A stretch of DNA of 60,000 nucleotides from Owenia fusiformis (GCA_903813345.2 CAIIXF020000012.1:64001-124000); one strand, 5' to 3'. Shown: positions 34,531-46,689, counted from the stretch's first letter. The notes: generated by a model not told the origin, from the letters alone. A program made the numbers and translations.

Positions 34531-35938
34531 TTAAAGGATTGGTGTCAATATGGTGAACTGAATTCGGCATTGTTTTTCTCTTAAACCCATTACTTAAAAC
34601 ATTCTGTAAAAACCACGGTCCTTAAGGTAATGGTCACTGATTGACAACAATTTAATGCGAAAATTATTTAAATATATTTTTTATAATTGTTTTTGTTTAA
34701 ATTTTTTTTTAGAGCAATTGTTTTTGTTCCTTTCTACTAATTCTTGAGAATGAAATAAAATATCTTTCCAAAGTTTTGTGGAACAAAATAGCATAATCAA
34801 CATTTTCCTAGACCTCTCAATATTATAGTTATACAAAGGAAATTTTGGTTGAAATTGCAAATGGTATTCAAAAAATTAAAACAAAAACCCCAAAAATGGA
34901 TAAAAATTAAAGTTAACCTTTTATTTCATTAACAAGATACTTTTTTAAAATCAATCAAAATTTCCTTTGTACAATTACAGTATTGAGAGACTTAACATTA
35001 AAAACAGAAATTATTTGAAAATTCAGGTTCAGAAAAAGTTAAAAAATGGTAGCAATAGAATTTTATGGTAGGTTAATAAAAATATTCGTATGATAGTGTG
35101 TATGTAATACATACAGTATCATACGGTATGATACAGTATCACACGAAATGGTTTTGGTTTATCGGATCTGGTTTACAAGTTATCTTCAAGTCGATAAACC
35201 AATGCTATTGGTTATGTTGACAATGACAAAATAATACAGAAAGGGAAGACAATGATATTTTACACGACAATAATTGGTGAAAAATGCACATACAATAATA
35301 ATGTCACACAAAATTTCACTTTTTTAAACGTAATTCTGGCTTTACTGTTGAGCACGTTGTGCATATGTCGTTTTGTTTCAATGAGGTTCGGAAAGATGTT
35401 TATTTTCATTCCGAACATATGATACCAAGAACAAAAGAACTGTCTGATGTGTTTTCTAAAACAATATAGAGAAGAGTATATTTTTTTCAAATTAAATTGT
35501 TACCATTCAAAAGATGATCATTAAATTGATGATGTGTAAAATTTTCAGAATATATAAGCGCAATTGCAAAATGGAAAGGGTGACTAAAAACTAAAACCCA
35601 ACAAGGAAAGCAAACTCTAAGTGTAAATCTGTCATAAGAAAAGTAGATCCTATATATCCCAAAACCATGATCTAACGTGAAAAGAAACAATGTCTAACAT
35701 CCCCCTCCCCCCTCCAATCGAGAACCAATATCACAATCCAGGACCAGAACGCCAAGAGACATTCCATTCATACTGAAGTCATTACAATACATGTTGAAGA
35801 AAAATTGAAAAAATTTATAGCCAATACTCATAACATCAAAAATAATTGTAGATACTAGTACTCATAAAAGATTTTTTATCACTGGTTTAAGAGAAACATG
35901 TGGTCAAAAAGTTCACCATATTGATACCAACCCTTTAA
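34531..35938. mobile_element. 1.4-kb TIR element with foldback interior
   Basis: TTAAAGGATTGGTGTCAATA at 34531 is matched in reverse by TATTGATACCAACCCTTTAA ending at 35938. GGTGAAC and TTCTCTTAAAC follow inside on both sides. The interior has its own inverted segments around 34800-34990. A related copy of one half lies at about 58215-58627. A Penelope 3' fragment (35549-35870) sits inside the right arm. No coding potential. Confidence 0.75.
35549..35870 (-). mobile_element. Penelope-like 3' fragment, second copy
   Basis: Reverse complement of this stretch matches about 22280-22600, including TTTACACTTAGAGTTTGCTT and TAGTCACCCT, with scattered differences. It is a 5'-truncated insertion nested in the 1.4-kb TIR element. 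Confidence 0.75.
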
Positions 35939-36597
35939 CGATGTATAAATGTTTCTGTGGATGCTGGGGATTTTTTACGAATGATCGGTCGAAATAGTAA
36001 TTATGTCACTGCGCTACATAAAAAGTACATATTGATATAGTTTCCAACTATTTTGTGTTCGGCGGTTGGTGTTAATAGATTATACGTTTTGGTCTTAACC
36101 AGTACGGTACGTGAAACGCAGATCTTGAGGTTTTTAAATTTGTAATTAGTACCCGACACAAGTTTTTGATAATAACTTTGACCCGTGAATCGAACAGCCT
36201 ACCATGTGATGTTTGTTATTAAAATTAGCACACGTTAACTAAAGGTGATTTCCAACATTGGAATTTTTTTATTTAGTAATATGTTTAATAATGGTTAATG
36301 GCAGTACTTTCAAAATTATACACAGTGGCCAATGTTTTATCAAATTGCTACATTGTTTCAATGAATATGACATTACAACTGTAGTACATTTATCAGTGGC
36401 GTAGGAACAATGTACGCCAAATGTACGCCACAGATAAATAACACATTTTGGCGTAAAGATCAAGGTGATTGGGGGTAGGGGCGTAAAGTTATGATAGTCG
36501 AAAGTTTATGCTCCATTTAATATTGATAGTTACTTTGTTTCTAATACTTTAGAAATTGCAAAGTGATCAGTATTGCTCTGTTTGGTAGCAATCATTA

Positions 36598-37413
36598 ACC
36601 CTACTATCACACCAAACTAGTTCTCACTACGTTCTCGAAAACTGGCTTCAACTGTGTACGAACGGACTGGACCTACTAAGAACCGTTTGGGATCTATTTA
36701 CAAACTTCATCGAACGTACTCGAACGGGTAGATCCTCTAGAACTAGACAATGCTCAAAATGTTCTCGTGGTCGTCACACGTTCTACAATTAGAACGAGTG
36801 ACAACGTACTAACGACGAGCTGGACGTACTACAAACGGAACCGTCGTACTTCAATCCTACTAGGGACGTTTTAACAACGAGTTGAACTGTCCGAGGACGT
36901 GTTGAGAACGAGGTAGAACTAATTGCAAACGGGTTTAAACTGATTAAGAACGTATTTAACACTGCTTATGGTTATGAACGAGTTAGCAAAAATATAGCTA
37001 TCACACCAGACAAGTTGCCACTGCGTTCTTCAAAACTTGTTTTATACTGTGTGCGAACGGAATGAACGTAGCTGCAACTTTCTAAGGTCTATTTACGAAC
37101 TTTTTGAGCGTTCTCAGACGGGAATGTGATTTTAGAATTTTGAATCGATTCAAAATTCGATGGCGACCATACCGTTCTGTAATCAGGTCATGTTGACCTT
37201 CTAGACTAAGGGACGCGTTCTACTACGTTGCCCACCGACGTGGTGCGGCCTGAACGAATTGCGAACGAGATGGACGTATTGAAGACTGTTTAAGAACGAA
37301 GAAGCTAATTATTTCTGACATATTTCCCGACCACAGCCAGATTGAGCCCGTTTTACGACGTTTTCGTAGGACTGGCAAGAACGGGTAAGAACTAGTTTGG
37401 TATGATAGGGGGG
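36598..37413. mobile_element. 816-bp MITE with TTA flanks
   Basis: Left end ACCCTACTATCACACCAAAC, right end the complement of CCCCCCTATCATACCAAACT. TTA is present on both outsides (36595-36597, 37414-37416), like PIF/Harbinger duplications. The body is a run of degenerate GAACG/CGTTC words, and the left half partly repeats from about 37000. Confidence 0.7.
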
Positions 37414-38344
37414 TTAGCACATTGAATTCCCTCTCTTTGAAAGTGCATGACTTCAGTTCTAGAAAAGCTATTACGTTGATTTTTTTAAATTTTATTTGAA
37501 AGATAATAGATTATTCTTTTTAGAAAATATTAGTACTTTCGGCACCAGACAATTTATTTTGAGATAAAGTTATCACAAAATGTCAAAAAAGTACACCCCT
37601 TGGTCACGTTGACCTCGATCACGGATATGTTTCCTTAAATCAATTGACCATGATATTTTCTAAATAGCTGTATTGTCGTATTGCATGGTACACGATGGAA
37701 TCGGTAGATATTATTACTTGTATCTATTTCAATTATTTTAAAAGACTAGACATATTGTTTTAATGACTCATTTGTGATTAAAATCTATCATTATAATCTG
37801 GAAATTGGTCATCTATAGATTTTGAGAAAATAAACAGTACGAATGAAGATTTAAAAGATCAGCTTTCCATCGTGATTTTACATGATGAAAAACATTCGAA
37901 CATTTTAGAAAGGTCCCAAGTGAAAAAATCCAATGAACGTTGCATATTGAATGCCGACCTTATATACCGACCTTATACCGACCTAATGTAGTTGTCTAAT
38001 ACCGAACTAATACCGATGAACTCCTTCTAAAATTTATCATGCAAATGAGCTAATTTAGAAGTCCTGTCAGCCAATCAGCTTTAACCAAATACCGACCTAG
38101 TACCGATCTTAAAGTTCAAATTCTAAGCGTACAAATGGCCACAAAACTTAATAAGCATGTACTTTAAATGTTCATTAATGTCTATCGATTATATTTTATA
38201 ACACAATACTTTATAACTACCTGAAATTTGCAATCAAAGTACCCAAAAACTGCCAAGCCAAAATTCCCCATTTCTCCTGTGTCGCGCTAGTCACGTGACC
38301 ACTACGCTTCGCAGTCAATTACAGATATTACAGTACATATTTTT

Positions 38345-40118
38345 ACTTTGAAGGGACTTTGCGCATTAAGGAAAGACATTAAATTGAAAACTTTTCTAGC
38401 ATTTCTTGATATTTCAAAAGCCTTTGATGTAGTAAGTAGGGACCTTCTTTTTAAGAAATTGTGGGAAAAAGGTATTAAGGGTAAGCCATGGCGGATTTTG
38501 AGAAAACTTTATGAGGGAATAAGGAATAAAGTTCTTTTTGGTAACTTCGAAAGTGACATGTTTGATTCAGAGTTTGGAATAAGACAAGGTTGTGCTCTAT
38601 CCCCAACACTATTTCTCTTAATTATAAATGATTTGACAGAAAGACTTAAAGAACATAATCTAGGAATACCATTTAAAAACTACAAAGTCCCTGCACTCTT
38701 ATATGCTGATGATGTAGTTCTGATATCTGAATCTGAAGATCAACTTACTGAAATGCTGAAAGTTTCTAACTCATTTGCCAAATATTGGGGATTCAAATTT
38801 GACCCTAAGAAATCTCAAATTATGCCAATTGGTAGAAAAATTAATACAAATAATCAATGGAAACTTGGACAACTATCATTAAAAGAAACCAAAACATATA
38901 AGTATCTAGGTGTTATTTTAAATAATACTCTAAAAGACTCAGACCACTTTAATACACTTATAAAAGAGAAAGCTCGAAAGACCAGATTCTATATCTGTAG
39001 CACCCTTAATAAACACTCAAATCTAGAAAGATTCAAATTTGGGGATGTTTTACATAATAATGTTTTCATACCAGCAGTTCTCCATGCATGTGGAGTTATT
39101 TCATTTGACAATTATACAAGAATGAATGCTATGAACTCATATCAGTATAATGTAGGAAGAGCAATATTTAATATAAAAAGTACACCAGCTAGGGACGCTC
39201 TACTTGGTGACCTAGGTTGGAGACCAATTATGAATGTTATAGATAAACGTAAAATAGATTATTTTATTCATTTGAAAAATAGAGCTAAAAGTTGTAAGAT
39301 CTTAGGTGATATTTACAGTGATATGTTCTCTAATTTTAAAGCAAAGAAAAGCTCAGTATGGCCATATATTGATTCCGTGTCAAAGATATTAACTGCCCAT
39401 GGTCTAGACGGATGCATTTCATCCGACAATGCAGACTGGTACGACTCATTTCTCAAAATCTCAAATGATCAAAGAAAATCTGAATTTATTGAAGCAATCA
39501 ATGATAAAAAGTCTTTGAACCTCTATAAAAATTTGAAATTTAATACAAATAAAGAGAAGTACCTCATGAACCATACAGACTTTTACACCTCTCGACTTAA
39601 GTTTCTGGCCAGAACAGGCTGCTTTAACCTTGAGGAAGACAGAAAAAGATGGAAAATAAGTAACGGTTTTTGTAAATTATGTAACTTAAATGTAATAGAT
39701 GATCCCATCCATCGTTTCCTCCTCTGTCCTCATTTCCAGAAACAAAGAACTGAATTTATACATGATTTAAGTAGTAAATGTGATGCTCCTGTTGTGTCTC
39801 AGTACCTAAATTTCCCCCCACAAATGAAATTAAAGTGGATTCTTGGGGATGATGTGTTTAACATTTGGGGGCACGACAATGGCTGGAATTTTGATGTTTG
39901 TACAAAAAGATTTCTGCAAAAGGTGTATGTGAAACATAACACAGCGTGATTTTAGCCTATTTTAATGATTTTACTAAAAGCTTATGTTTCATATTCCTCT
40001 ACGGATTTTAGTAAAAAATGTATTGTTTGTATACTACATATATGTAATATTGACGCACCTTTGAGTGCCACTGTTATAAAAGTGACTGTCAAATAAATAA
40101 TAAATAAATAAATAAATA
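38345..40118 (+). mobile_element. 5'-truncated LINE with AAAT-type tail
   Basis: The insertion carries a long open reverse transcriptase frame followed by about 170 bases of 3' sequence and an (AAATA)n tail ending near 40118. The 5' part (endonuclease and RT N-terminus) is absent. Truncation with a simple 3' repeat is typical of target-primed reverse transcription. It lies inside the 6.9-kb element. Confidence 0.85.
38348..39949 (+). CDS. LINE reverse transcriptase, C-terminal 533 codons
   Basis: Begins within the RT palm: FLAFLDISKAFDVVSRDLLF, then GIRQGCALSPTLFLL and the catalytic LLYADDVVLI (YADD near residue 117), then the thumb region with YKYLGVILNN. The C-terminus has CKLCNLNVIDDPIHRFLLC, a CxxC...H...C knuckle common in LINE proteins. 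The frame is fully open, so the insertion is young or was recently active as a family, but it lacks a proper start. Confidence 0.85.
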   Translation: MKGLCALRKDIKLKTFLAFLDISKAFDVVSRDLLFKKLWEKGIKGKPWRILRKLYEGIRNKVLFGNFESDMFDSEFGIRQGCALSPTLFLLIINDLTERLKEHNLGIPFKNYKVPALLYADDVVLISESEDQLTEMLKVSNSFAKYWGFKFDPKKSQIMPIGRKINTNNQWKLGQLSLKETKTYKYLGVILNNTLKDSDHFNTLIKEKARKTRFYICSTLNKHSNLERFKFGDVLHNNVFIPAVLHACGVISFDNYTRMNAMNSYQYNVGRAIFNIKSTPARDALLGDLGWRPIMNVIDKRKIDYFIHLKNRAKSCKILGDIYSDMFSNFKAKKSSVWPYIDSVSKILTAHGLDGCISSDNADWYDSFLKISNDQRKSEFIEAINDKKSLNLYKNLKFNTNKEKYLMNHTDFYTSRLKFLARTGCFNLEEDRKRWKISNGFCKLCNLNVIDDPIHRFLLCPHFQKQRTEFIHDLSSKCDAPVVSQYLNFPPQMKLKWILGDDVFNIWGHDNGWNFDVCTKRFLQKVYVKHNTA

Positions 40119-41461
40119 TTCCAATATGGCAAACATCAGCGATTCCCGATTCCCAATTCTGACTCTAGTTCTAAGAAGGGATATATTGGCGAGAGGGTGT
40201 CATTTGAGGGCATTTGAATCATTTGAGCACAATTTAAAGAGTGGAAAGGGTGCCAGTAAGACCCGATGGGGGCTTTAGACATGACTGAAAGGCGTGGAGA
40301 ATTAACTAAAAAATGTGAATTCTGGAATGAAGTCCCGTTGCCGACTGAGGATACCAAGGATCTCCAGGTTGGAATAAGACGCGGAAAATCAAATATAAAA
40401 TCATGATACAGGTTTTCTGCAGTTATTTAAAATATATGTATCTGGTTTTCGAGTGGGTTGAGCAAGCATTTAGATACATTCGGTGTTATCTCTTGTCAAA
40501 TACATGTAGACTTGCAATAAATTGAACATTGCAAATTGCAAAATAAGATCGTCAAATCAATCGCTTCGTTTTTAAACGTATCCTTCATAGTTTCATCTGA
40601 CACTTTAGGATTCGATTAAGATAAGTTATAGCTTGTACAGAAAGATATGGCAGATCCTACCTTTATTTAGAATCGCTGATTTCTTTAGAGAAAGTTCTTG
40701 AAGAAAGTTTTCAACATCGCGAGAGACTCCATGTTGCCTGTACTACACATACCTACAGCTGTAAGGGGTCACTCTCAACTCGCCTGGTAATACGGCATTT
40801 TGATTGGTTACGCTCGTGTTGCTATGACGCGAAATGCAGTAGTAAACACCGAATATTATAATGAACTTCCATATATGGAACATTTGTGCCTCCGATTGGT
40901 CAACGTTACACGGCTCCTGAATGAATATAGTAATCGTAGTAAATAATTCATTGATAATATATAAAGTGGGCGTGGCCAGCTTGATTTTGACACCAAATTC
41001 AAGATGTTTCAAATTAAAATGGCATCGCAAGACGAGGTTGAAATATTGGCATTTGACGATGAATATGGTCTACGATGAATTGGGATTGACTGCCTCGCGT
41101 CATAGGTCACGTGACACTATATTTGTTGAAGAATGAAAATGATAGTGACAATTCTTCATCTTAAGTAAACACCAATATTACAAACACATATCAATTTTTC
41201 TTATTTCATATTTATTTCTTCATTATACATACATTTGTTTTATACTACATTGGTTTATTTTGGCGATACCTTTAGAATCAGATCTTTAAATAGCTCTAAT
41301 AACGATGCACCGGTATAGGACTATGCTATTTAATATGGCTTTAGTGAAACTCCAATACCGACCAAGTACCGATCAAATACCGATTCATCTGTATTGGACA
41401 GGGATATTTAATACCGCTCTAGTACAGCTCCAATACTGATCAAATACAGATGAAATCCGGT

Positions 41462-41803
41462 GTCTTCCCATTTCGCCCCTTCCCACTTTGCCCCTTCCCA
41501 TTTTGCCCCTCATTTATTACCATTTCGCCCCTTCCCATTTCGCCCCTTTCCCAAATTGCCCCTTTCCAATTTTGCCCTCTTCCATTTCGCCCCTGGCCCA
41601 TTCTACCCCCTTCCCATTTCGAAGGGGCGAAATAGGAAGGGGCGATAAGGGAAAGGGGCGATATGGGAAGGAGGCAACACGGGAAAGGGGTGAAATGGCA
41701 AAGGGGCAAAATGGGAAGGAGGGAGATGGGAAAAGGGCGAATTGGGAAAGAGGCAAAATGGGAATAAATGAGGGGCAAAATGGGAAGGGGAGAAGTGGGA
41801 ATA
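41462..41803. repeat. Palindromic minisatellite
   Basis: The left half repeats TTCCCATTTCGCCCC-type 15-18 bp units in one orientation. The right half, from about 41620, repeats GGGGCGAAATGGGAA-type units in the other. The whole can fold as one long hairpin. Open frames on both strands here (P, F and S rich) are artefacts of the repeat. Confidence 0.9.
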
Positions 41804-42109
41804 AACCATGAAATCCTTCTAAAATTTATCATTTAATAATCAATATCATATTTAAATATCATTTTGGATAATTGAATATAGCAGCTGGTAACACAGATCT
41901 TATGACGATGCTTCTGTTTCAGCCTTTTGCCTTCTGATCAAAATTAATATTGATATGATGTATTTCAACAGAAATGCAGTAGCTCTAACTATAGTATACC
42001 TAAAAGCTCCAACTGACTGTTTGTTATTTTGTGATGTAGTACTGAAGTGCTCAAGACCAAATCTGGTTCTGGCCTATTACATGTATTAATTAATTCACAT
42101 GCAAAGTGC

Positions 42110-42395
42110 AACGTTTTTTCAAAATTCTCTCGCAAAAACTACAGATTTTGTCAAAATCTCCCGCAAAACTACCACTCTTTGCAGAATTTACCGCAAAAAC
42201 TATTGCTTTTATTAGAAAAAAAGTACCGTTTTATTTCACCATAAAAACTCCAGTTGTTTCAAAATTTACCTAAAAAACTCCCGATTTTTACAAATCTATC
42301 GCGAAAACTACCAATTTTTTTAAAAACCTCCCGTAAAAACTACCAGATTTTGAAATCTCTCGTAAAGTACCACAATTTTTGGAAATATCACGCAA
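42110..42395 (+). repeat. Degenerate tandem repeat, about 33-bp unit
   Basis: The word CTCNCGCAAAAACTACC followed by ATTTTNCAAAAT recurs about eight times with substitutions. It lies in the 6.9-kb element. Confidence 0.75.
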
Positions 42396-43835
42396 ATTGA
42401 TCATTTTAGGCTGGGTATGTAAGATGATGTATAAGCAATTATTAGGTTACATCACTGGTAGTTTTACCCATTCAGAATTGTCCTGAAGGCAAGAAGGCTC
42501 ACAGTTATTGAAAGACCATCTAGGCCTCCAGCAGTATTTATCTTCATAATCTTTATAAAATACCTTATATTTTTACTGCATGGTACAATTGGTCATACAC
42601 AACACATTTATGCTTGACCACTTTGACTGTATGTATAATGAATAGAATTAAAATTTGGCCTTGATAAATTCACAAAGAAAAGAAGATTTGCCCATCTAAA
42701 CTGGAATAACACAGCAATACATACATTTTACCACTCACAAAATAGACATGCAGAATGTTCAAGTATGTCAGTAACTTCTGAATCTATATTTGATTGGTCA
42801 TTTTCATACTATTGTTATAAAATCATAATTTTACCCAAATCTCTTACAGTTGAACATTCTTTGTCAGCCATTTTCTTTTGGTTTAAAAAGAGCGGGAAAG
42901 TTAACACCGATCTAGTATAGATGTCCTAATTTTTTATAACGTAATACCGCTCTTATATACATATCAGTCTGTATCAAGATTAAATATAAGTTAACACCGC
43001 TGTAATATAACTCTAGTACCGACTAGTCGGTATTAACAGATTTAACACCGCTGCAATATAACTCTAGTACCGGCTAGTCGGTATTAACAGATTTTAATAC
43101 CGTTCCAATTCCGCCCAGTAATTTAGAAGGATATGAGCAGCATTAGAGCGGTACTAGGGCTAAAGTAGATCTAAATTAGAATTTTTTTTACTTGGGGTAT
43201 AACCATAAAAATGAAGTTTGACAAGCATAAAATAGGTGTTAAGTACTTTTTCATGAAAATGTTGGCGTAGTGTTGAATTTACACCTTCCTACGCCCCTGT
43301 TTATGATTTAATCATGACAACAACCGGACAATTCGATATCTAGGGCAAGTATAATATTTCCATAATAAGACTACCTATAGACTATTCAAAAATACCATAA
43401 AGGCCAACTTTGACAGTGTGTAATTGTTCAAATAAATGATAAGTAAATAAAATTGTTAAAATCAGCAATTCTTAATTTTGATTTTATGACGTCAAATTGG
43501 TTAAAAAGCATTAATGTCACCCTTAGTTCAGTTGCTTGTGTTTTTATTGTTATTAAAGTAAAATAAAAACAAAAAATTCAATGTTGGCAATTGTCTCTAG
43601 TTTATGTGTGCTAAATTTTATAACAAATAGTATAGGGAAGAGTGTTCAAATCACGGGTCAAAGTTATTATCAAAAACTTGCGCGGGGTACTCATTATCGT
43701 GCATGCTCGTCACTATTGCTATTTTACTATTCACAAAGGCCAGCAAATCAAGTGAGTTTGGTTTACTGATTACGATAGCTCCAAGTTATGTCATATATAG
43801 CAAAAATAAAGAGGAAGTATGTATGTCTGTTTAAG

Positions 43836-43996
43836 GATGACCAAAGCTGAAATTAAGACATGGGTGGACAACTGTATAATGGACTATTGTGCAGCGCCTG
43901 ACGCAAAATGTGATATTATGGAAGCGTTTTTTGTCGCCATACGCCGAGGTGAAGGCCAGGATATAATGGAAGAATGGCGGAAGATTTTTAAATGTC
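43836..43996 (+). CDS. Exon 11: C8 domain, part 2
   Basis: Starts G|ATGACC after CTGTTTAAG and reads MTKAEIKTWVDNCIMDYCAA ... CDIMEAFFVAIRRGEGQD ... EEWRKIFKC before GTAAGT. NCIMDYC, the spaced Cys, the alanine/aromatic helix and the final WR...C match the second half of C8 (CxxDxC...WR..C). Phase 2 start fits exon 10 across a 9.3-kb intron; end phase 1. Confidence 0.8.
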
Positions 43997-44105
43997 GTAA
44001 GTTTCGGTTCACCCCAACAAACTATATGTCCATTTCTCACTTTCATCGATCTATATTGGAAATTTTCCTCCAGTCTCGGTATATATATCATACCATTGTT
44101 TTCAG

Positions 44106-44267
44106 CCCGTCAGTGCGGATTGAATGAAGTGTACCTGTATGATGGTCCTGGTTGTGAGCCACACTGTGTTGAAAGTGAACTACGTTGGTGTGCTGAACAC
44201 AGGAGAGAGGGTTGTTTCTGTAAACCAGGGTACATAAGGTGCAAAGGGAAATGCATAATCCCCACAG
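44106..44267 (+). CDS. Exon 12: TIL cysteine-rich domain
   Basis: Reads (P)RQCGLNEVYLYDGPGCEPHC ... LRWCAEHRREGCFCKPGY then RCKGKCIIPT. The start CGxNEVY and CFCKPGY are characteristic of trypsin-inhibitor-like domains that follow C8 in VWD proteins. Ten cysteines are present. Acceptor TTGTTTTCAG, donor GTAGGT, phase 1 at both ends. Confidence 0.85.
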
Positions 44268-45069
44268 GTAGGTCAGAACACAACCATGCATCACGTTGTA
44301 TGTCATCCAAACCGAACTATGTTTTCCGGACTATTGTGACGGCTCCGCGAATGGATATTGGCCTCTTAACAATCTTATGAATGTTGTGACAAGATAGTGT
44401 TTGTTCCAAATTATTTGCTCCAACAACACACCGGAATAGCCTGACAACGGTAAAGTCAGATACCATTGTCACAAATGGCGGACATAACCGTCGCTTCAAT
44501 TCGATTTTCATGAGCTGTATGCTTAATAGAGCACCTATATTAAATTCATTGCTATATCAATCAATCAAAGTGTACACTTGTCTTGATACGAATCGTTTAT
44601 TTAAAAATGTTCTACCATCAAAATAAAACTTTTAGTGTAACCGATCAAAATATGATACGGGACAACGGTTACTGTGTTAATGACAACGGTAACTGTGGGT
44701 TAAATGTGCTGTAAAATCGGGATGACAACGGTAATATTTGACAACGGTATCTAGAAAAACAATGATAATGTAACTCCAGAAGCATTGTACTTATGGTATG
44801 ACTCTTTGGAACATTATTAAATACATTTATGAACTCCCGAAATAAAAGTAATGATTGTTTTCAGTGGTGCCACAGCAGTCGAGTTACCTCTGCTATTATT
44901 GTGGCAAGGTGGACAACCAAATTCCCCAGCAACCGTCTCCGAATATAAATTAGGTTTAAACGGTCAACCATCTCAGGATCAACTTCACCAGACACACCAA
45001 ACAAAGATAAAGACATGATATCGGGTGTCCCAAAGTTGACCGCTTTTTAACAATAATTTTCTCAGTATA

Positions 45070-46111
45070 CAGGGTGGGCCAAAAAACGTCCACATTTTTA
45101 TTTTTGTAATCACTTTACTGATATGTTAGAAATATCAACAAATTATATATCATTAGAAAGATAATTCAATTTCCAACAAAATGATGTATGATTCATAAAA
45201 TATGAACAGCTATTGATGACTGCATTGTAATTCTCGCACCATGAGGTAGTAACAGTAGAAAACAAGATTTTGCTATTATGTTTTGAGCTTATTACATAAT
45301 ATTGCATTGCTTAATCAACACTTTTAGACTTTTACATAGGAAGAAAAAAAATGTAGAGTTAAGTTTTAATGTTTGTAAATCATTTCCCAGCTCTAAAAAA
45401 TCATGGAACCTATTTTTATGTATTGTAGTTCGTTATAAAGTTAGATTGTTAGATGCATTGAGATTTGCTTCAAACACGTTTCGTTAAGAAACTCAGTTGA
45501 AATTTTGCCGTAACCCATGATATGGAATAGATTTCCATTATTTCCTCTTCTTGTATATATAATTGTATTTTCTGCCATATAAAATGTAGGTAGAGTTAAG
45601 TTATAAAAGTACAACATCATTATTGACCATTTCATGATAATTTTAGCCTTAAACAGACATTATCTTCAAAATGTCTTGTAAATGAATAAATATTCAATTA
45701 TTTGAAACAGACTTCACTACATTATTTAGGCTATATTGCCAATACCTATCAAAATGGTAAATGAACTCAATAATATTGTATTTGTAAATCAATTTGCTTT
45801 TATTTGATATATAAATCAATAATTTTCATCTTCTATTATTAGAATTATATCCCCAAAGCTAACATAGGGGTTATATCTGTCTGGTCAGTTCTTAGCATTC
45901 TGTATTCAGCAATTGGTAAATCATGATCTTGACCCCCGTGGTAATCGAAATGTTATTTCAAGACAAATACTCATTTATGTGAAATTAAATATATATCATT
46001 TTGTTGGAAATTGAATTGTCATTCCAATGATGTATGATTTAAACATATTCCTGTAATATTAAAAATGTTGTCCCAAAAACAAAAATGTGGACGTTTTTTT
46101 GACCCACCCTG
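45070..46111. mobile_element. Mariner-like MITE, 1.04 kb
   Basis: CAGGGTGGGCCAAAAAACGT at 45070 and the complement of CAGGGTGGGTCAAAAAAACG ending at 46111, each flanked by TA. TA targets and CAGGGTG-type ends are usual for Tc1/mariner. Subterminal parts (for example TTTTGTTGGAAATTGAAT near 45992) also pair. No transposase frame. Confidence 0.8.
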
Positions 46112-46330
46112 TAGACAATACAGGGGTTGGAAACGCGTAAGATATTTTCGTCAGGTACACCAGGAACTACATTACAAAAATTGCCATCTTTATTAAAAAA
46201 TAAGGGACGTGTAGTTTCATTTTGTCGTCTGTGAACGTATTTTTGGATACGTTTTCACCTGCCAATAGGCTCATCACATTCACAAAACATCGGGAAAACA
46301 TTAAATTGCCGCAAATATACACCCAAAGCT

Positions 46331-46420
46331 CTAGTTTTTCAATTATGTGGGGTTAATCACTGAATTTTTGTTCAAAATCAAATTTTTTCTTTGGTTAGCC
46401 CCACATTTAAGAAAAACTAG
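46331..46420. repeat. 90-bp palindromic repeat
   Basis: CTAGTTTTTCAATTATGTGG on the left pairs with CCACATTTAAGAAAAACTAG on the right. It is a stem-loop sized repeat, probably a very small MITE. Confidence 0.75.
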
Positions 46421-46689
46421 ATGGGTGGCTGTCAATTAATAACAATGGAATGTTTCCTCAATGGACTGGAACGTGATGAGCGTATTTGCAGGTGATCGAG
46501 GAAACAGTACGAAGTTCACTACCAAATAAAACAAAACTTCTTGCTTTTCGAACGAATAAATCGGACACGTTTCCCACCCCATCAACCGACAAATGTAATT
46601 GTTTTTAAAATGGCAGTCGGTTTCAAAATGGCCGCCATTTTAGTGTAACTGTTACAGTATTTTAGGTAAAACATATACAACTGCAATAT

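Larger units (their letters stand above)
36394..43299. mobile_element. 6.9-kb composite TIR element
   Basis: CAGTGGCGTAGGAA at 36394 and the complement of CAGGGGCGTAGGAA ending at 43299 form terminal inverted repeats with one mismatch. TTTAT is duplicated directly outside (36389-36393, 43300-43304). The inside holds an 816-bp MITE, a truncated LINE, blocks of TACCGACC-type words at both sides (about 37960-38115, 41345-41440, 42900-43125), a palindromic minisatellite and a 33-bp tandem repeat. No transposase frame was recognised. It fills much of intron 10. Confidence 0.6.

Noticed and set aside
41440-41832. Overlapping open frames on both strands rich in Pro, Phe and Ser
   Set aside because: They come from the palindromic minisatellite, which lacks stops in several frames.
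44317-44511. Minus-strand frame next to exon 12
   Set aside because: It overlaps the 68-bp inverted repeat of a mobile block and has no domain signature.
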